Below are positions 8,086 to 16,704 of a DNA stretch of 64,000 nt, piece by piece (the first letter of the stretch is position 1; each line of letters starts with the position of its first letter). The notes under the pieces are model-generated. The model saw only the letters and a list, made by a program, of their open reading frames with translations. It made no database searches and had not been told where the DNA came from. Source of the stretch: Aurantiacibacter sp. D1-12 (GTDB lineage: Bacteria > Pseudomonadota > Alphaproteobacteria > Sphingomonadales > Sphingomonadaceae); NCBI RefSeq assembly GCF_028858515.1, contig NZ_JAPJZJ010000004.1, positions 124,001-188,000 on the forward strand. Reading direction: 5' to 3'. A program made the translations under genes and the position numbers.

Positions 8086-8126
8086 AATTCCTTGTCTCAA
8101 GCGCCTCCTGTCTGGATAGAAGCCTT

Positions 8127-8585
8127 ATGACTGCTTTGACGGATTCATCGGACAAACTGGCGCAGCGCCTCGCGCTCGCCATTCCTGCGGCGTTACTGGG
8201 TGGTGCCTATATCTCGCAATACGGCTTTGACCTGTTCCCGTGCGAAATGTGCTGGTGGCAGCGCTACCCGCATTTCATTGCGCTGGGGCTGGCGCTTCTT
8301 TCTTTCGTTGCGCCGCCGAAGAAGGTCTGGATCGGCCTCGCCGCACTGGCGATCCTTGTCTCCGGCGCGATTGGTGCGTTCCACGCGGGCGTCGAATACA
8401 AGTGGTGGCCCGGAATCACCGGTTGCACCGGCGCGCCCGATCTCACCTCTTTCGACGTTGTTCGCTGTGATGAAGCGCCCTGGTCGCTGTTCGGTATTTC
8501 GCTTGCCGGCTGGAACGCGCTCTTTTCCATTGGCGGAGCAATAGCCATATGGGTGCTGTTGCTGGCGAAAGAGAGGCGCGCATGA
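8127..8585 (+). CDS. Disulfide bond formation protein DsbB family
   Basis: A 152-residue inner-membrane protein with about four hydrophobic segments. The first redox pair is in PCEMCWWQRYPH (about residues 37-48), the DsbB quinone-linked CxxC followed by the conserved QR. The second periplasmic Cys pair is in GCTGAPDL and VVRCDEAPW, and SLAGWNALFS matches the conserved last segment. It would reoxidise a DsbA-type partner using ubiquinone; a DsbA-like protein is encoded at 35.8-36.5 kb. Its stop overlaps the coq7 start by ATGA, a plausible link because Coq7 makes the ubiquinone that DsbB uses. Confidence 0.92.
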   Translation: MTALTDSSDKLAQRLALAIPAALLGGAYISQYGFDLFPCEMCWWQRYPHFIALGLALLSFVAPPKKVWIGLAALAILVSGAIGAFHAGVEYKWWPGITGCTGAPDLTSFDVVRCDEAPWSLFGISLAGWNALFSIGGAIAIWVLLLAKERRA

Positions 8586-9106
8586 CTGCCAAGAAAGACC
8601 GTTCGGAAATGATCCGCGTCGATCAGGCGGGCGAATTCGGCGCGACGCGTATCTACGCCGGGCAACTCGCGGTGATGGGTGAACGCGGTCCGCATTCGGC
8701 GGAAATCCGCGCCATGGCAGAGCAAGAGGTGGGGCACCGAGCGGAATTCGATGCCCTGATGGCGCGGCGCGGCGTGCGGCCAACCGCCTTGCAGCCGTTC
8801 TGGCACTTTGCCGGTTATGCGCTGGGGGCTGGCACCGCACTGCTCGGCCCCGAAGCGGCAATGGCCTGCACCGCGGCGGTCGAGGAAGAGATCGACCTGC
8901 ACTATTCGCGCCAGCTTGATGAGCTTGAGGCGGATGGCGATGATCCGGAACTTGCGGAAATGATCCATCGTTTCCGTGAAGACGAGCGCGAACATCGTGA
9001 CGCCGCGATTGCGCACGGGGCCGAAAACGCGCCCGGCTATCCGCTGCTCCACGCTGCCATTCGCCTGGGCTGCAAGGCTGCGATTCGCATTTCGGAAAAG
9101 ATCTGA
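8582..9106 (+). CDS. coq7: Demethoxyubiquinone hydroxylase (Coq7/UbiF-type di-iron)
   Basis: A 174-residue di-iron monooxygenase catalysing the penultimate hydroxylation of ubiquinone biosynthesis. It begins MTAKKDRSEMIRVDQAGE, with the first Glu ligand in QAGEFGA. It then has the EQEVGHRAEFD, AVEEEIDLHY and EDEREHRD segments, which supply the ExxH iron ligands. The ATG at 8582 overlaps the dsbB stop (ATGA); the frame extends upstream only inside dsbB. The length fits the bacterial Coq7 family. It is cytoplasmic and peripherally membrane-associated. Confidence 0.94.
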   Translation: MTAKKDRSEMIRVDQAGEFGATRIYAGQLAVMGERGPHSAEIRAMAEQEVGHRAEFDALMARRGVRPTALQPFWHFAGYALGAGTALLGPEAAMACTAAVEEEIDLHYSRQLDELEADGDDPELAEMIHRFREDEREHRDAAIAHGAENAPGYPLLHAAIRLGCKAAIRISEKI

Positions 9107-9191
9107 AGCGCGTTTGCGGCACCAAAGCCTTCATCGCCCGTTCAAGGGTAATGGCGCTTTGTCAGGCTACAGATTTGAACCGAGGACCACA

Positions 9192-9806
9192 ATGACTCGC
9201 TTTTTTGCCCTTTCCGCCGCGTCCGCCATCGCCCTGGCGCTGCCCGCCATGCCTGCCGCAGCGCAGGATCAGGGCGGCGACCGCGTGAACCAGATCATCG
9301 TTTACGGCGATGACCCGTGCCCGGTCTCGACCGAGGAAGAAATCACCGTCTGTGCGCGGCTGGATGAAAGCGAGCGTTATCGCATTCCGCCAACGTTGCG
9401 GAACAGCAATTCGCGCGAGAACGAAACGTGGGATTCGCGCTTCAAGAGCCTTGAGGCCGTGGGCGCGTTCGGCCCGCTGTCGTGCACTCCGGTGGGGTCA
9501 GGCGCGGAGCACGGTTGCACGATGGAAATGATCGAGCAGGCCTATGCCGAGCGCGCCGCAGGCCGCGATGTCCGCATGAGCGAGCTGGTGAACGCTGCGC
9601 GCGAAGATCGCCTGTCGACCATCGATGTCGATGCGGCGATGACGCAGGAGCGGGTGGAAGAGCTGGAGCAGGCCGAACTTGAACGCCGCCGCCTGGCTCA
9701 GGGCCAGCCGATTGAGGGCGAAGAACCGCTGCCCGCAGTCACCGTCGATCCCGATGCCATTCCGGAAGATCCACCCGCTGTCCCGCAAACACGCGACGAC
9801 TACTGA
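9192..9806 (+). CDS. Secreted protein, conserved in sphingomonads (unknown function)
   Basis: A 204-residue protein with a clear signal peptide (cleavage near PAAAQ/DQGG). The mature part has two Cys-containing segments (DDPCPVSTEEEITVCARLDE and LSCTPVGSGAEHGC), probably two disulfides, then an acidic, Glu/Arg-rich helix and a Pro-rich tail. The motif CARLDESERYRIPP is one I recall from uncharacterised sphingomonad proteins. It may be the third gene of the dsbB-coq7 unit (85-bp gap). A disulfide-containing exported protein next to dsbB is suggestive but not proof of a link. No function is assigned. Confidence 0.82.
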   Translation: MTRFFALSAASAIALALPAMPAAAQDQGGDRVNQIIVYGDDPCPVSTEEEITVCARLDESERYRIPPTLRNSNSRENETWDSRFKSLEAVGAFGPLSCTPVGSGAEHGCTMEMIEQAYAERAAGRDVRMSELVNAAREDRLSTIDVDAAMTQERVEELEQAELERRRLAQGQPIEGEEPLPAVTVDPDAIPEDPPAVPQTRDDY

Positions 9807-9812
9807 GCAAGG

Positions 9813-10616
9813 TCAGCTGAGCGCGATATCGGGCGCGTCTTCCTGCTTCATGCCGACGACGTGATAACCGGCATCGACATGGTGGGTTTCCCCTGTCACG
9901 CCCGATGATAATTCGCTGAGAAAATAGAGCCCGGCTCCTCCCACGTCCTCGATCGTGACATTGCGGCGTAGCGGCGAGTTCAATTCGTTCCACTTCAGGA
10001 TGTAGCGGAAATCGCCGATGCCGCTGGCGGCCAGCGTCTTGATCGGTCCGGCGCTGATCGCGTTCACGCGGATATTGTCCGGCCCCAGATCATTGGCGAG
10101 ATACTGCACGCTTGTTTCAAGAGCGGCCTTGGCCACACCCATCACATTGTAATGCGGCACGACCTTTTCGGCGCCGTAATAGGTGAGCGTGACGATGGAG
10201 CCCCCCTCACTCATCAAAGGCGCGGCGCGCTTGGCGGCAGCGACCAGTGAATAGGCGGAGATGTTCATCGTCATCAGGAAGTTGTCGAGGCTGGTGTCGA
10301 CATATTTGCCGCGCAGTTCGCTCTTGTCCGAAAAGCCGATGGCGTGGACGAGGAAATCAAGCTTGCCCCACTTCGCCTCAATCTCGGCAAAGGCGGCATC
10401 CATGTTCGCCATGTCGGAAACATCGCACTCGATCAGGAAATCGCTCCCCACGCGCTCCGCCAGAGGTGCAACGCGCTTCTTCAGGGCTTCACCCTGATAC
10501 GAAAAGGCCATTTCCGCGCCCTGTTCGTGCAGCTTCTGCGCAATGCCCCAAGCCAGCGACTTGTCGTTGGCGAGCCCCATGATCAGGCCCTTCTTGCCGG
10601 CCATCAGTCCACTCAT
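9813..10616 (-). CDS. fabI: Enoyl-[acyl-carrier-protein] reductase, NADH type
   Basis: A 267-residue short-chain dehydrogenase that performs the last reductive step of fatty-acid elongation. It has the atypical FabI nucleotide motif GLIMGLANDKSLAWGIA near the N-terminus and the catalytic Tyr-x6-Lys in YYGAEKVVPHYNVMGVAKA (about residues 146-165). VNAISAGPIKTLAASGI is the usual substrate-loop segment. The ATG at 10616 overlaps the stop of the upstream yihY-type gene by four bases, so they are co-transcribed. It converges on the secreted-protein gene with only six bases between. Confidence 0.96.
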   Translation of the reverse strand: MSGLMAGKKGLIMGLANDKSLAWGIAQKLHEQGAEMAFSYQGEALKKRVAPLAERVGSDFLIECDVSDMANMDAAFAEIEAKWGKLDFLVHAIGFSDKSELRGKYVDTSLDNFLMTMNISAYSLVAAAKRAAPLMSEGGSIVTLTYYGAEKVVPHYNVMGVAKAALETSVQYLANDLGPDNIRVNAISAGPIKTLAASGIGDFRYILKWNELNSPLRRNVTIEDVGGAGLYFLSELSSGVTGETHHVDAGYHVVGMKQEDAPDIALS

Positions 10617-11626
10617 TGCTCTGCGTCCTCCTTCGGCGCATCGGTCGTCCCATCACGGCCCATGCGGATACGTTCTTCTTCGGGCGTCTCGGCCAAAGCC
10701 GCGTTCAATTCAGCCCCTGCAACCATCCCTAAGCCCACCAGCCAGAAAAAGAAAAGCGCGATCATGAAACCGGCGAGCGATCCGTAGGTGAGATCATAGG
10801 TAAACAGGCTCCGCAGGACGGGCGGCATCGCCATGGTCACACCGGTCCACCACAGCATGACCAGCAGCGCACCGGGCCATTTGGGATAGCGTCGTGTCCG
10901 GTAACGCTGCGGCGTCAGCGAAATGAACAGCAGCCAAAGCGCGACATAGAGACCGATCGAAGTGGCGATCCGCGACCACGCGAGCTGACCGAGCGTGTTT
11001 GTCAACTGCGGGAAGTTGGCGCTGATAACTTCCTGCGCGGTCTCGATCATCACCTGCGCGAACAGCGATGCGATAAGCAGGAATACCGCGCCAAGAATGA
11101 TCGCGGTCGAAAACAGGCGGTATTTCCAGAATGCCTTGGTCGCGCGCGTGCCGTATGCGCGGCGCAGGATATCGCGGATCGTTTCGACAAGGCTGCCCAC
11201 GGTCCACAGACCGACAAGCCCGCCAACCCACAACAGCCAACCGCTGCGCATCTCGACGACGTTTCGCGCCACAGGCTCGATCGTATTGGCGACAGTTGGC
11301 GGCAGGGTGCGGATCAGCGCCTCGATGGCGGCCATCTGCTCGGCCTCCTCACCAATCAGCCGGAAAACGGCAGCGCCCAGAATGAAGAACGGGAAGATCG
11401 CCAGCAGCGACATGTAGGCAAGGTTGCCCGCGTGGATGGTGCCATCGGTGAAGCAACCGATCACAACACGTTTGATAACGATCCACGTCTTTTCGAGCAC
11501 ATTGTGCTCGGGCTCCGGCAATTCGGGATGATCGATCGCAGCAAGACGGCGCGCCTCGGGCGAAATTCCCGTGGCAATACGGTCGCCTTCCACGTTGGCC
11601 CGATTATGCGATGACGAGACGGTCAC
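10613..11626 (-). CDS. YihY/BrkB family inner-membrane protein
   Basis: A 337-residue protein with six predicted membrane segments and a soluble N-terminal stretch. Family features are FTDGTIHAGNLAYMSLLAIFPFF after the first hydrophilic part, and FISLTPQRYR and LFTYDLTYGSLAG in the second half. The family was once called ribonuclease BN, wrongly; its transport or envelope role is unclear. The start is GTG at 11626; no ATG occurs before the first conserved region. A charged C-terminal tail (EEDAEQ-like) overlaps the fabI start. Confidence 0.88.
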   Translation of the reverse strand: MTVSSSHNRANVEGDRIATGISPEARRLAAIDHPELPEPEHNVLEKTWIVIKRVVIGCFTDGTIHAGNLAYMSLLAIFPFFILGAAVFRLIGEEAEQMAAIEALIRTLPPTVANTIEPVARNVVEMRSGWLLWVGGLVGLWTVGSLVETIRDILRRAYGTRATKAFWKYRLFSTAIILGAVFLLIASLFAQVMIETAQEVISANFPQLTNTLGQLAWSRIATSIGLYVALWLLFISLTPQRYRTRRYPKWPGALLVMLWWTGVTMAMPPVLRSLFTYDLTYGSLAGFMIALFFFWLVGLGMVAGAELNAALAETPEEERIRMGRDGTTDAPKEDAEQ

Positions 11627-11670
11627 GCGGGCGTTCTACCAGTGTGAGCCGCAGTGTCGAGCAAGAGCGT

Positions 11671-12630
11671 TTAGCCGCCCATTTCGGAGCGGGGGTTATC
11701 ATCATCGCTCCAGTCGCCAAGCTGCTCTTTCAGAGCATCGAGATTGTCGGGCAGCACGATTTCGAGCGAGACCAGCTGGTCGCCGCGGCCGCCGCCTTTC
11801 TTGCTCCAGCCTTTGCCCTTGAGACGCAGGACCTTGCCAGAGCTCGATCCGGCGGCAATCGTCATCATTACTGCGCCATCCACGGTTGGCACCTTGATCT
11901 TGGCGCCGTGCACGGCTTCGCTCAGCGTGATCGGCAGGTCGATGCGCACATCGTCGCCGTCGCGCCAGAAATAGTGGTGTGGACGGATATCAATGGTGAC
12001 GATAGCATCGCCATTGCCGCCGGGGCCGCTCTCGCCCTTGCCCTTGAGGCGCATCTGCGTGCCGTCTTCGACGCCCTCGGGCAGCGACAGGTCGATGCTC
12101 TTGCCATCGGACAGTGTGATGCGCTGTTTGGCGCGCGATGCCGCGTCGATAAAGGCAACGGGCAGCGTGTAGCGCACGTTTGCCCCCTTTTGTGGAGGCG
12201 GCGGGGGTGCAGAACGGTAGCTGCCCTTGCCATTGCTGCTTCGCGAGCCGCGCGATGCGCTTCCCCGACCAAACAGCCCTTCAAACAGATCGCCGATGTC
12301 GAGATCATCGGTGTTGAAGCCCTGGAAATCGCTGGCGGAGAAGCCAGCGGAACCTCCGCCCGGGCGAGAGCCACCAAAGCCACCACCCATTCCGAACGGC
12401 ATGGACGGATTGCCATCAGCATCAATCTCGCCGCGATCGAACTGGCCGCGCTTTTCCTTGTCGGACAGCAGATCATAGGCCTGCGTTACTTTGGAAAAGC
12501 GCTCGGCCGCGCCGGGTTTGTCCTTGTTCCGGTCCGGGTGCAGCTCTTTCGCAAGCTTGCGATAGGCAGACTTGATGTCCGCCTCGCTCGCTGAACGGCT
12601 GACGCCGAGAAGGGTATAGGGATCACTCAT
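11671..12630 (-). CDS. DnaJ-class co-chaperone (CbpA-like, no zinc finger)
   Basis: A 319-residue protein. The J domain spans residues 1-70 (DPYTLLGVSRSASEADIK, HPD at about 33-35). A Gly/Ser/Phe-rich linker follows at about 75-130 with MGGGFGGSRPGGGSAG, then a DnaJ C-terminal substrate-binding domain. The Cys-rich zinc domain of true DnaJ is absent, so it is a type II/CbpA-like co-chaperone stimulating DnaK ATPase. The linker contains DDLDIGDLFEGLFG, a conserved amphipathic motif. It is monocistronic or leads yihY-fabI after 44 bases. No heat-shock operator could be recognised upstream. Confidence 0.92.
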   Translation of the reverse strand: MSDPYTLLGVSRSASEADIKSAYRKLAKELHPDRNKDKPGAAERFSKVTQAYDLLSDKEKRGQFDRGEIDADGNPSMPFGMGGGFGGSRPGGGSAGFSASDFQGFNTDDLDIGDLFEGLFGRGSASRGSRSSNGKGSYRSAPPPPPQKGANVRYTLPVAFIDAASRAKQRITLSDGKSIDLSLPEGVEDGTQMRLKGKGESGPGGNGDAIVTIDIRPHHYFWRDGDDVRIDLPITLSEAVHGAKIKVPTVDGAVMMTIAAGSSSGKVLRLKGKGWSKKGGGRGDQLVSLEIVLPDNLDALKEQLGDWSDDDNPRSEMGG

Positions 12631-12841
12631 GGTGTGTTAGGTAGGTAAAGCGCGGGGATTCGGCAAGGGAAGGCTTTCCTACTTGCCAAAGCGGGACTAG
12701 GTCGGGCGACATGAGCATTCGGATAGCACTGTTGACCACCGGCATCTTGCACCGGTTTGTGCGGTCGACGGTTTCTTCTCCAGGACACTGTCACACCTTC
12801 TCATCTAACCCGTTGATACCAAACGCTTCAGGATCGTCACG

Positions 12842-13444
12842 ATGACCGAGAACCCGTCCATCCCTTCCACTGATCCCATGGCCACCTTCGATGCCTGGTT
12901 TGCCGAGGCGCGGGCGAGCGAGCCGAACGATGCCAATGCCATGTGTCTCGCCACCGCGACGCCCGATGGCAAGCCGTCGGCGCGCATGGTGCTGCTGAAG
13001 GGGCACGACGCCCGCGGTTTCGTGTTCTACACCAATGCGCAGAGCCGTAAGGGCGGGGAGATCCGCGCCAACATGCAGGCGGCGCTGCTGTTCCACTGGA
13101 AGAGCCTGCGCCGCCAGGTCCGTATCGAAGGCCCGCTGGAAGAAGTGACGAGCGCAGAGGCGGATGCCTACTTCCACTCGCGTCCCTTCGTGAGCCAGGT
13201 CGGTTCCGCCGCCAGCGACCAGTCGCGCCCGCTCGATACCCGCGAGACCTACCTTGAGCGTGTGGCGCAGATCGAAGCGCAGTATGGCGAGGCAGGTGAA
13301 GTCCCGCGCCCGCCGCACTGGACGGGCTTTCGCTGCATGCCGAGCGCCATAGAGCTGTGGCATGACCGCCCCAATCGCCTCCACGAACGCCGTCGCTTCG
13401 TACCTGAAGGAGACGGGTGGACCAGCACCCTGTTGTACCCGTGA
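12842..13444 (+). CDS. pdxH: Pyridoxamine 5'-phosphate oxidase
   Basis: A 200-residue FMN enzyme that converts pyridoxine/pyridoxamine phosphate into pyridoxal phosphate. Characteristic segments are DGKPSARMVLLKG, GFVFYTNAQSRKG, LFHWKSLRRQVRIEG, FHSRPFVSQVGSAASDQS and the C-terminal IELWHDRPNRLHERRRF, which binds substrate. The ATG at 12842 has AGGA eight bases upstream. The last 28 bases overlap the next gene. It is divergent from the DnaJ-like gene with a 211-bp spacer that contains a weak hairpin (GGCAAG/CTTGCC arms, about 12663-12688) but no recognised operator. Confidence 0.95.
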   Translation: MTENPSIPSTDPMATFDAWFAEARASEPNDANAMCLATATPDGKPSARMVLLKGHDARGFVFYTNAQSRKGGEIRANMQAALLFHWKSLRRQVRIEGPLEEVTSAEADAYFHSRPFVSQVGSAASDQSRPLDTRETYLERVAQIEAQYGEAGEVPRPPHWTGFRCMPSAIELWHDRPNRLHERRRFVPEGDGWTSTLLYP

Positions 13445-14376
13445 GCGACACCCGCGCCTCCCTCACGCGCAGTGCCGCCTTGGCCTCGATCAGCGTCGCG
13501 CTGGTGCTCGGTGCGTTGAAGCTGTGGGCGGTCTGGCAGACAAGCTCGACCGCGATGCTCGGCTCGCTGGCCGATACCGCGCTCGACCTTGTGGCGAGCC
13601 TCGCCACGCTGCTGGCGGTTTGGGTCGCGGCACATCCGGCGGATGACAACCACCGCTTCGGCCACGGCAAGGCAGAGGCACTCTCGGCGCTGTTCCAGGT
13701 CATCCTGATCGCGCTTTCGGCCAGCGCCATCGCCTTCCGTGCGGTGCTGCGGCTGGCGGAGGGCGGAGAGACGCAGGCGGCCGAAGCAGGAATCGGCGTT
13801 TCGATGGTGGCCATCGTCGCCACGCTGGGGCTGGTCGCGTGGCAGCGCCACGTGGTCTCGCGCACCGGATCGGTCGCGATCCAGACCGATAGCGTGCACT
13901 ACCAGTCGGACCTGCTGCTCAACCTCGCGGTGATCGTGGCCTTGGTGCTCGACCAGTATCTCGGCTTCACCCGGGCCGATCCGCTGTTCGGGCTCGGCAT
14001 TGCGGCTTGGCTGCTGTGGAACGCGTGGCAGGCATCGAGCGATGCTATCGATCACCTGATGGACCGTGAATGGCCTGAAGAGCAGCGCCGCGCCTTCGTC
14101 GAACGCGCCGCGCGCCACCCGGAGCTCGCCAAGATGCACGATCTGCGCACCCGCACCAGCGGCACGCAGGACTTTGCGCAGTTTCACGTGGACCTGCCGG
14201 CGCAGATGACGGTGGAAGAAGCGCATGACATCATCGAAAGAGTGGAAGAGGACCTGCTGCAGGCCTTCCCCAACACCGAGATTCTGATCCATATCGACCC
14301 CGAGGGCCATGTTGATGAACCAGGCAACACGCTTGTCGAGGCAGACGAGTTCAAGAAGCTGAAGGACGACGAATGA
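13417..14376 (+). CDS. Cation diffusion facilitator family transporter (FieF/ZitB type)
   Basis: A 319-residue transporter exporting divalent metals in exchange for protons. It has about six membrane segments in residues 15-210 and a cytoplasmic C-terminal domain with EVRTRTSG-like text. Metal-site motifs are SLADTALDLVASL (DxxxD), HRFGHGKAEALSAL and DSVHYQSDLLLN (HxxxD). The start chosen is GTG 13417, four bases after AAGGAGACG-type ribosome-site sequence. It overlaps pdxH by 28 bases; a GTG at 13441 (GTGA overlap) is an alternative lacking a ribosome site. It is in an operon with pdxH and the PhzF-like gene. Confidence 0.92.
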   Translation: MDQHPVVPVSDTRASLTRSAALASISVALVLGALKLWAVWQTSSTAMLGSLADTALDLVASLATLLAVWVAAHPADDNHRFGHGKAEALSALFQVILIALSASAIAFRAVLRLAEGGETQAAEAGIGVSMVAIVATLGLVAWQRHVVSRTGSVAIQTDSVHYQSDLLLNLAVIVALVLDQYLGFTRADPLFGLGIAAWLLWNAWQASSDAIDHLMDREWPEEQRRAFVERAARHPELAKMHDLRTRTSGTQDFAQFHVDLPAQMTVEEAHDIIERVEEDLLQAFPNTEILIHIDPEGHVDEPGNTLVEADEFKKLKDDE

Positions 14377-15179
14377 GCACTTCCCAAGCAATCCCGTACT
14401 GGCATGTTGATGCCTTCGCCAATGCCACCTTCGGCGGCAACCAGGCCGCGGTGATGGTGCTGGACGAATGGCCCGAGGATGCGGTTCTGCAAGCCATCGG
14501 GGAAGAGAACAACTTTGCTGAAACCGCCTTCGTCGTGCGTGACGACACTGGCGAGGCAGACTGGGAACTGCGCTGGTTCACGCCGACATGCGAAATCCGG
14601 CTGTGCGGCCATGCAACGCTGGCTTCAGGCCATGTGCTGCTGGAGCGCGACGGTGGAGATCGCGTCCGTTTCCGCACGCGCAACGCGGGCATTCTTGAGG
14701 TTTCGCGCTCAGAAGCGGGCTACGATCTCGCGCTCCCGGCAATTCCGACAAGCAGAGGAGAGAAACCTGAAGCGGTTGCTCTCCTGGGGGCGGAGCCGCG
14801 CGAAGTGCACCTCAACCCCTACCGGTACGGCATCTACCTGTTCGATAGCGCCGATCAGGTGTTGGCGCTCGATCCCGATCTGCGTGGACTCGGGGCACTT
14901 GGCGATGACCAGTTCATCTGTACCGCTCCCGGTACGGAAACAGATGTGATCAGCCGCGTGTTCGTGCCCGGCGGCGGCGTGGACGAGGACAGTTTCACCG
15001 GCTCTGCCCATGCCGTGCTCACGCCATTCTGGGCGGATCGGCTAGGGCGGAAGAGCTTCACCGCGTTTCAGGCCTCGCAGCGCGGCGGCCATGCGACCTG
15101 CACGCTGAGCGGCGATCGCGCCGTGCTCTCGGGCGGTTGTGTAACGGTGGTGGAGGGGGTGTTCTACCTCAACGGATAG
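14373..15179 (+). CDS. PhzF family isomerase-like protein
   Basis: A 268-residue protein of the PhzF/diaminopimelate-epimerase-like fold. N-terminal HVDAFANATFGGNQAAVM and EENNFAETAFVV (with the catalytic Glu region) match, as do WFTPTCEIRLCGHATLASGHVL and SFTGSAHAVLTPFWADRLG. Substrates of most family members are unknown; no phenazine genes are nearby, so only the fold and isomerase-like chemistry are claimed. ATGA overlap with the transporter gene indicates translational coupling. Its last 16 bases overlap the 3' end of the convergent serine hydrolase gene. Confidence 0.9.
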   Translation: MSTSQAIPYWHVDAFANATFGGNQAAVMVLDEWPEDAVLQAIGEENNFAETAFVVRDDTGEADWELRWFTPTCEIRLCGHATLASGHVLLERDGGDRVRFRTRNAGILEVSRSEAGYDLALPAIPTSRGEKPEAVALLGAEPREVHLNPYRYGIYLFDSADQVLALDPDLRGLGALGDDQFICTAPGTETDVISRVFVPGGGVDEDSFTGSAHAVLTPFWADRLGRKSFTAFQASQRGGHATCTLSGDRAVLSGGCVTVVEGVFYLNG

Positions 15180-16321
15180 AGCGCGAAGATATCGGCCATC
15201 TCGTCCATAAGCAGCGGGCGCTGCTGGTCATGGCTTACGCCCAGCCGCACCACGGTGAGCCCCTGCTGGGGGGAGACGATCACATACTGGCCAAGGTGTC
15301 CCATCATGGCGAACGCGGTCTCCGGCCCCTGCCCTTCGAACAGGTAATCCCGCTCCGCTTCGCTGGTGCGATTGAGCCAGAGATGTGCACCGTAGTCAGC
15401 CGCAGCCGGGCTGGGCTCGCGCATAAAGCTGACCCACCCGCGCGGCACGATCTGCGCGCCGTCGACCGATCCTCCATTACGCATGAACTCGCCGAGCGAG
15501 GCCCAGTCCCGCGCAGTCGCCCAGAAGCTGCTCCCGCCGATCAGCGTGCCGGCTGCATCGTATTCGCCGGTCAGGCTCTCGAGGCCGAGCGGCACAGCGA
15601 GCCGCGCCTCGATATAGTCGGCCATTGTCTGTTGCCGCTCATCCGCATCGGCGCCTGGCGCAATCAGGTCGGTGGCGATGTCGGACAGGATCATGCTGGT
15701 GGCGGTAGAGTATCGGAAGGTCGATCCGGGCTCGAACTCGAGCGGTTGCGCTTCCGCCCAACCGGCCATGTCGTCACGCCCTTCGATGTACATCATGCGC
15801 ACTTCGGGCGACTTGTAGACCGGAACAGTCATCTCCTGATGCCGCAAGCCTGATCGCATTTGCAAGAGATGGCGCAGAGTGATCTCGCTGCGCGGATCGC
15901 CGGTACGCTGCCATGCCTCGACCGGTGCGGGATCGTCCAGTCGCAGGCGTCCGTCTGCCACCATCATGCCGATCAGCAGGCCGGTTGCGGTCTTGGACAT
16001 GGACCAGCCGACATGGCGCGTCTCTGCGGGGAAATCCTCTGCATAACGCTCGGCCACGACTTCACCGTTGTACATGACGATCAGCGCGCGCGTTTCGCCC
16101 ACGCCCTCTGCGGTGAAGACATCGTCCACCGCACGCGCCAGTGCTTCGCGCGAAACGCCCGGTTCCACCACCACCGCGTTCATTGCCTCTTCGGGCAAGG
16201 GTGGTTCGGGCGGCGGGCCATCCTGCGAACAGGCGGCCAGTAAGCAGGTAATCACGCCCAACAGCACAAGGCCTCTTGGCGAGCGGGCCGTGGGACGGCT
16301 AGGGAGCGGGCGACGCGTCAT
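15164..16321 (-). CDS. Serine hydrolase, beta-lactamase (class C-like) family lipoprotein
   Basis: A 385-residue protein. The N-terminus has a basic stretch and a lipobox (ITCLLAAC, Cys near residue 32), so it is probably a lipoprotein. The SxxK nucleophile motif is in WSMSKTATGLL. YSTATSMILSD is in the expected YxN-like position, and AHLWLNRTSEAERDYLFEGQGPET precedes the KTG-like region. It resembles EstB/6-aminohexanoate-dimer-hydrolase-type enzymes; the substrate is unknown. ATG 16321 was chosen because AAAGGA lies upstream; a TTG at 16366 would add 15 residues and overlap the divergent gene. See the small membrane protein encoded divergently 32 bases away. Confidence 0.87.
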   Translation of the reverse strand: MTRRPLPSRPTARSPRGLVLLGVITCLLAACSQDGPPPEPPLPEEAMNAVVVEPGVSREALARAVDDVFTAEGVGETRALIVMYNGEVVAERYAEDFPAETRHVGWSMSKTATGLLIGMMVADGRLRLDDPAPVEAWQRTGDPRSEITLRHLLQMRSGLRHQEMTVPVYKSPEVRMMYIEGRDDMAGWAEAQPLEFEPGSTFRYSTATSMILSDIATDLIAPGADADERQQTMADYIEARLAVPLGLESLTGEYDAAGTLIGGSSFWATARDWASLGEFMRNGGSVDGAQIVPRGWVSFMREPSPAAADYGAHLWLNRTSEAERDYLFEGQGPETAFAMMGHLGQYVIVSPQQGLTVVRLGVSHDQQRPLLMDEMADIFALYPLR

Positions 16322-16353
16322 CACGGCGCATCCTTTCCAGCAGGTGCGAGCAA

Positions 16354-16701
16354 ATGGCAACCGCAAAACAGGGCAAGACCAGCCTCTTCTCGATCCTCTT
16401 GCGGATCACGGGCTTCGTCGTGGTCGCCGCCTTCCTTGTGTCCTTCTTCTTCGGAGAAGCGATTGCCGGATACAGTTCCGCAGGCACGGGATATGCCGCG
16501 AAGACATCATGCTCGTGCCGCTATGTGGCGGGGCGCGACCTCGATGCGTGCTATGCTGATTTCACACCCGGTATGTGGCCGATCTGGCTGAGCGAGGATG
16601 AAGAGGCGCAAACCATCACTGCCCGTGTGCCATTGGTTGACAGCGCCGAGGCGAGCTATCGAGAAGGGTACGGCTGCGTGCTGGAACCTTACGGCGGATA
16701 G
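16354..16701 (+). CDS. Small membrane protein resembling the N-terminal domain of some serine hydrolases
   Basis: A 115-residue protein with one membrane segment (about residues 15-38) and an extracytoplasmic part with four Cys residues: SCSCRYVAGRDLDACYADF and a late YGCVLEP. The pattern GTGYAAKTxCSCRYVAGR...ITARVPL...YREGYGCVL resembles, from memory, the N-terminal extension (GYKAK.LCSxVFVxGR...YRxGLGC) of many sphingomonad membrane-bound serine hydrolases. Here it is a free-standing gene divergent from a serine hydrolase that lacks the extension, so a partnership is inferred. It ends three bases before the convergent mnmA stop. Confidence 0.75.
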   Translation: MATAKQGKTSLFSILLRITGFVVVAAFLVSFFFGEAIAGYSSAGTGYAAKTSCSCRYVAGRDLDACYADFTPGMWPIWLSEDEEAQTITARVPLVDSAEASYREGYGCVLEPYGG

Positions 16702-16704
16702 GCT

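Noticed and set aside
8193-9134. 313-codon open frame antisense to dsbB and coq7
   Set aside because: Covers two well-supported genes and has Arg/Pro-rich composition typical of antisense frames.
12711-12845. 44-codon open frame ending on the pdxH ATG
   Set aside because: No ribosome site, and the Ser/Thr-rich sequence lacks any pattern of selection. It could be a leader peptide, but nothing supports it.
14373-15179. A phenazine biosynthesis locus suggested by the PhzF-like gene
   Set aside because: No other phenazine genes are present; PhzF-like proteins are common outside such pathways.
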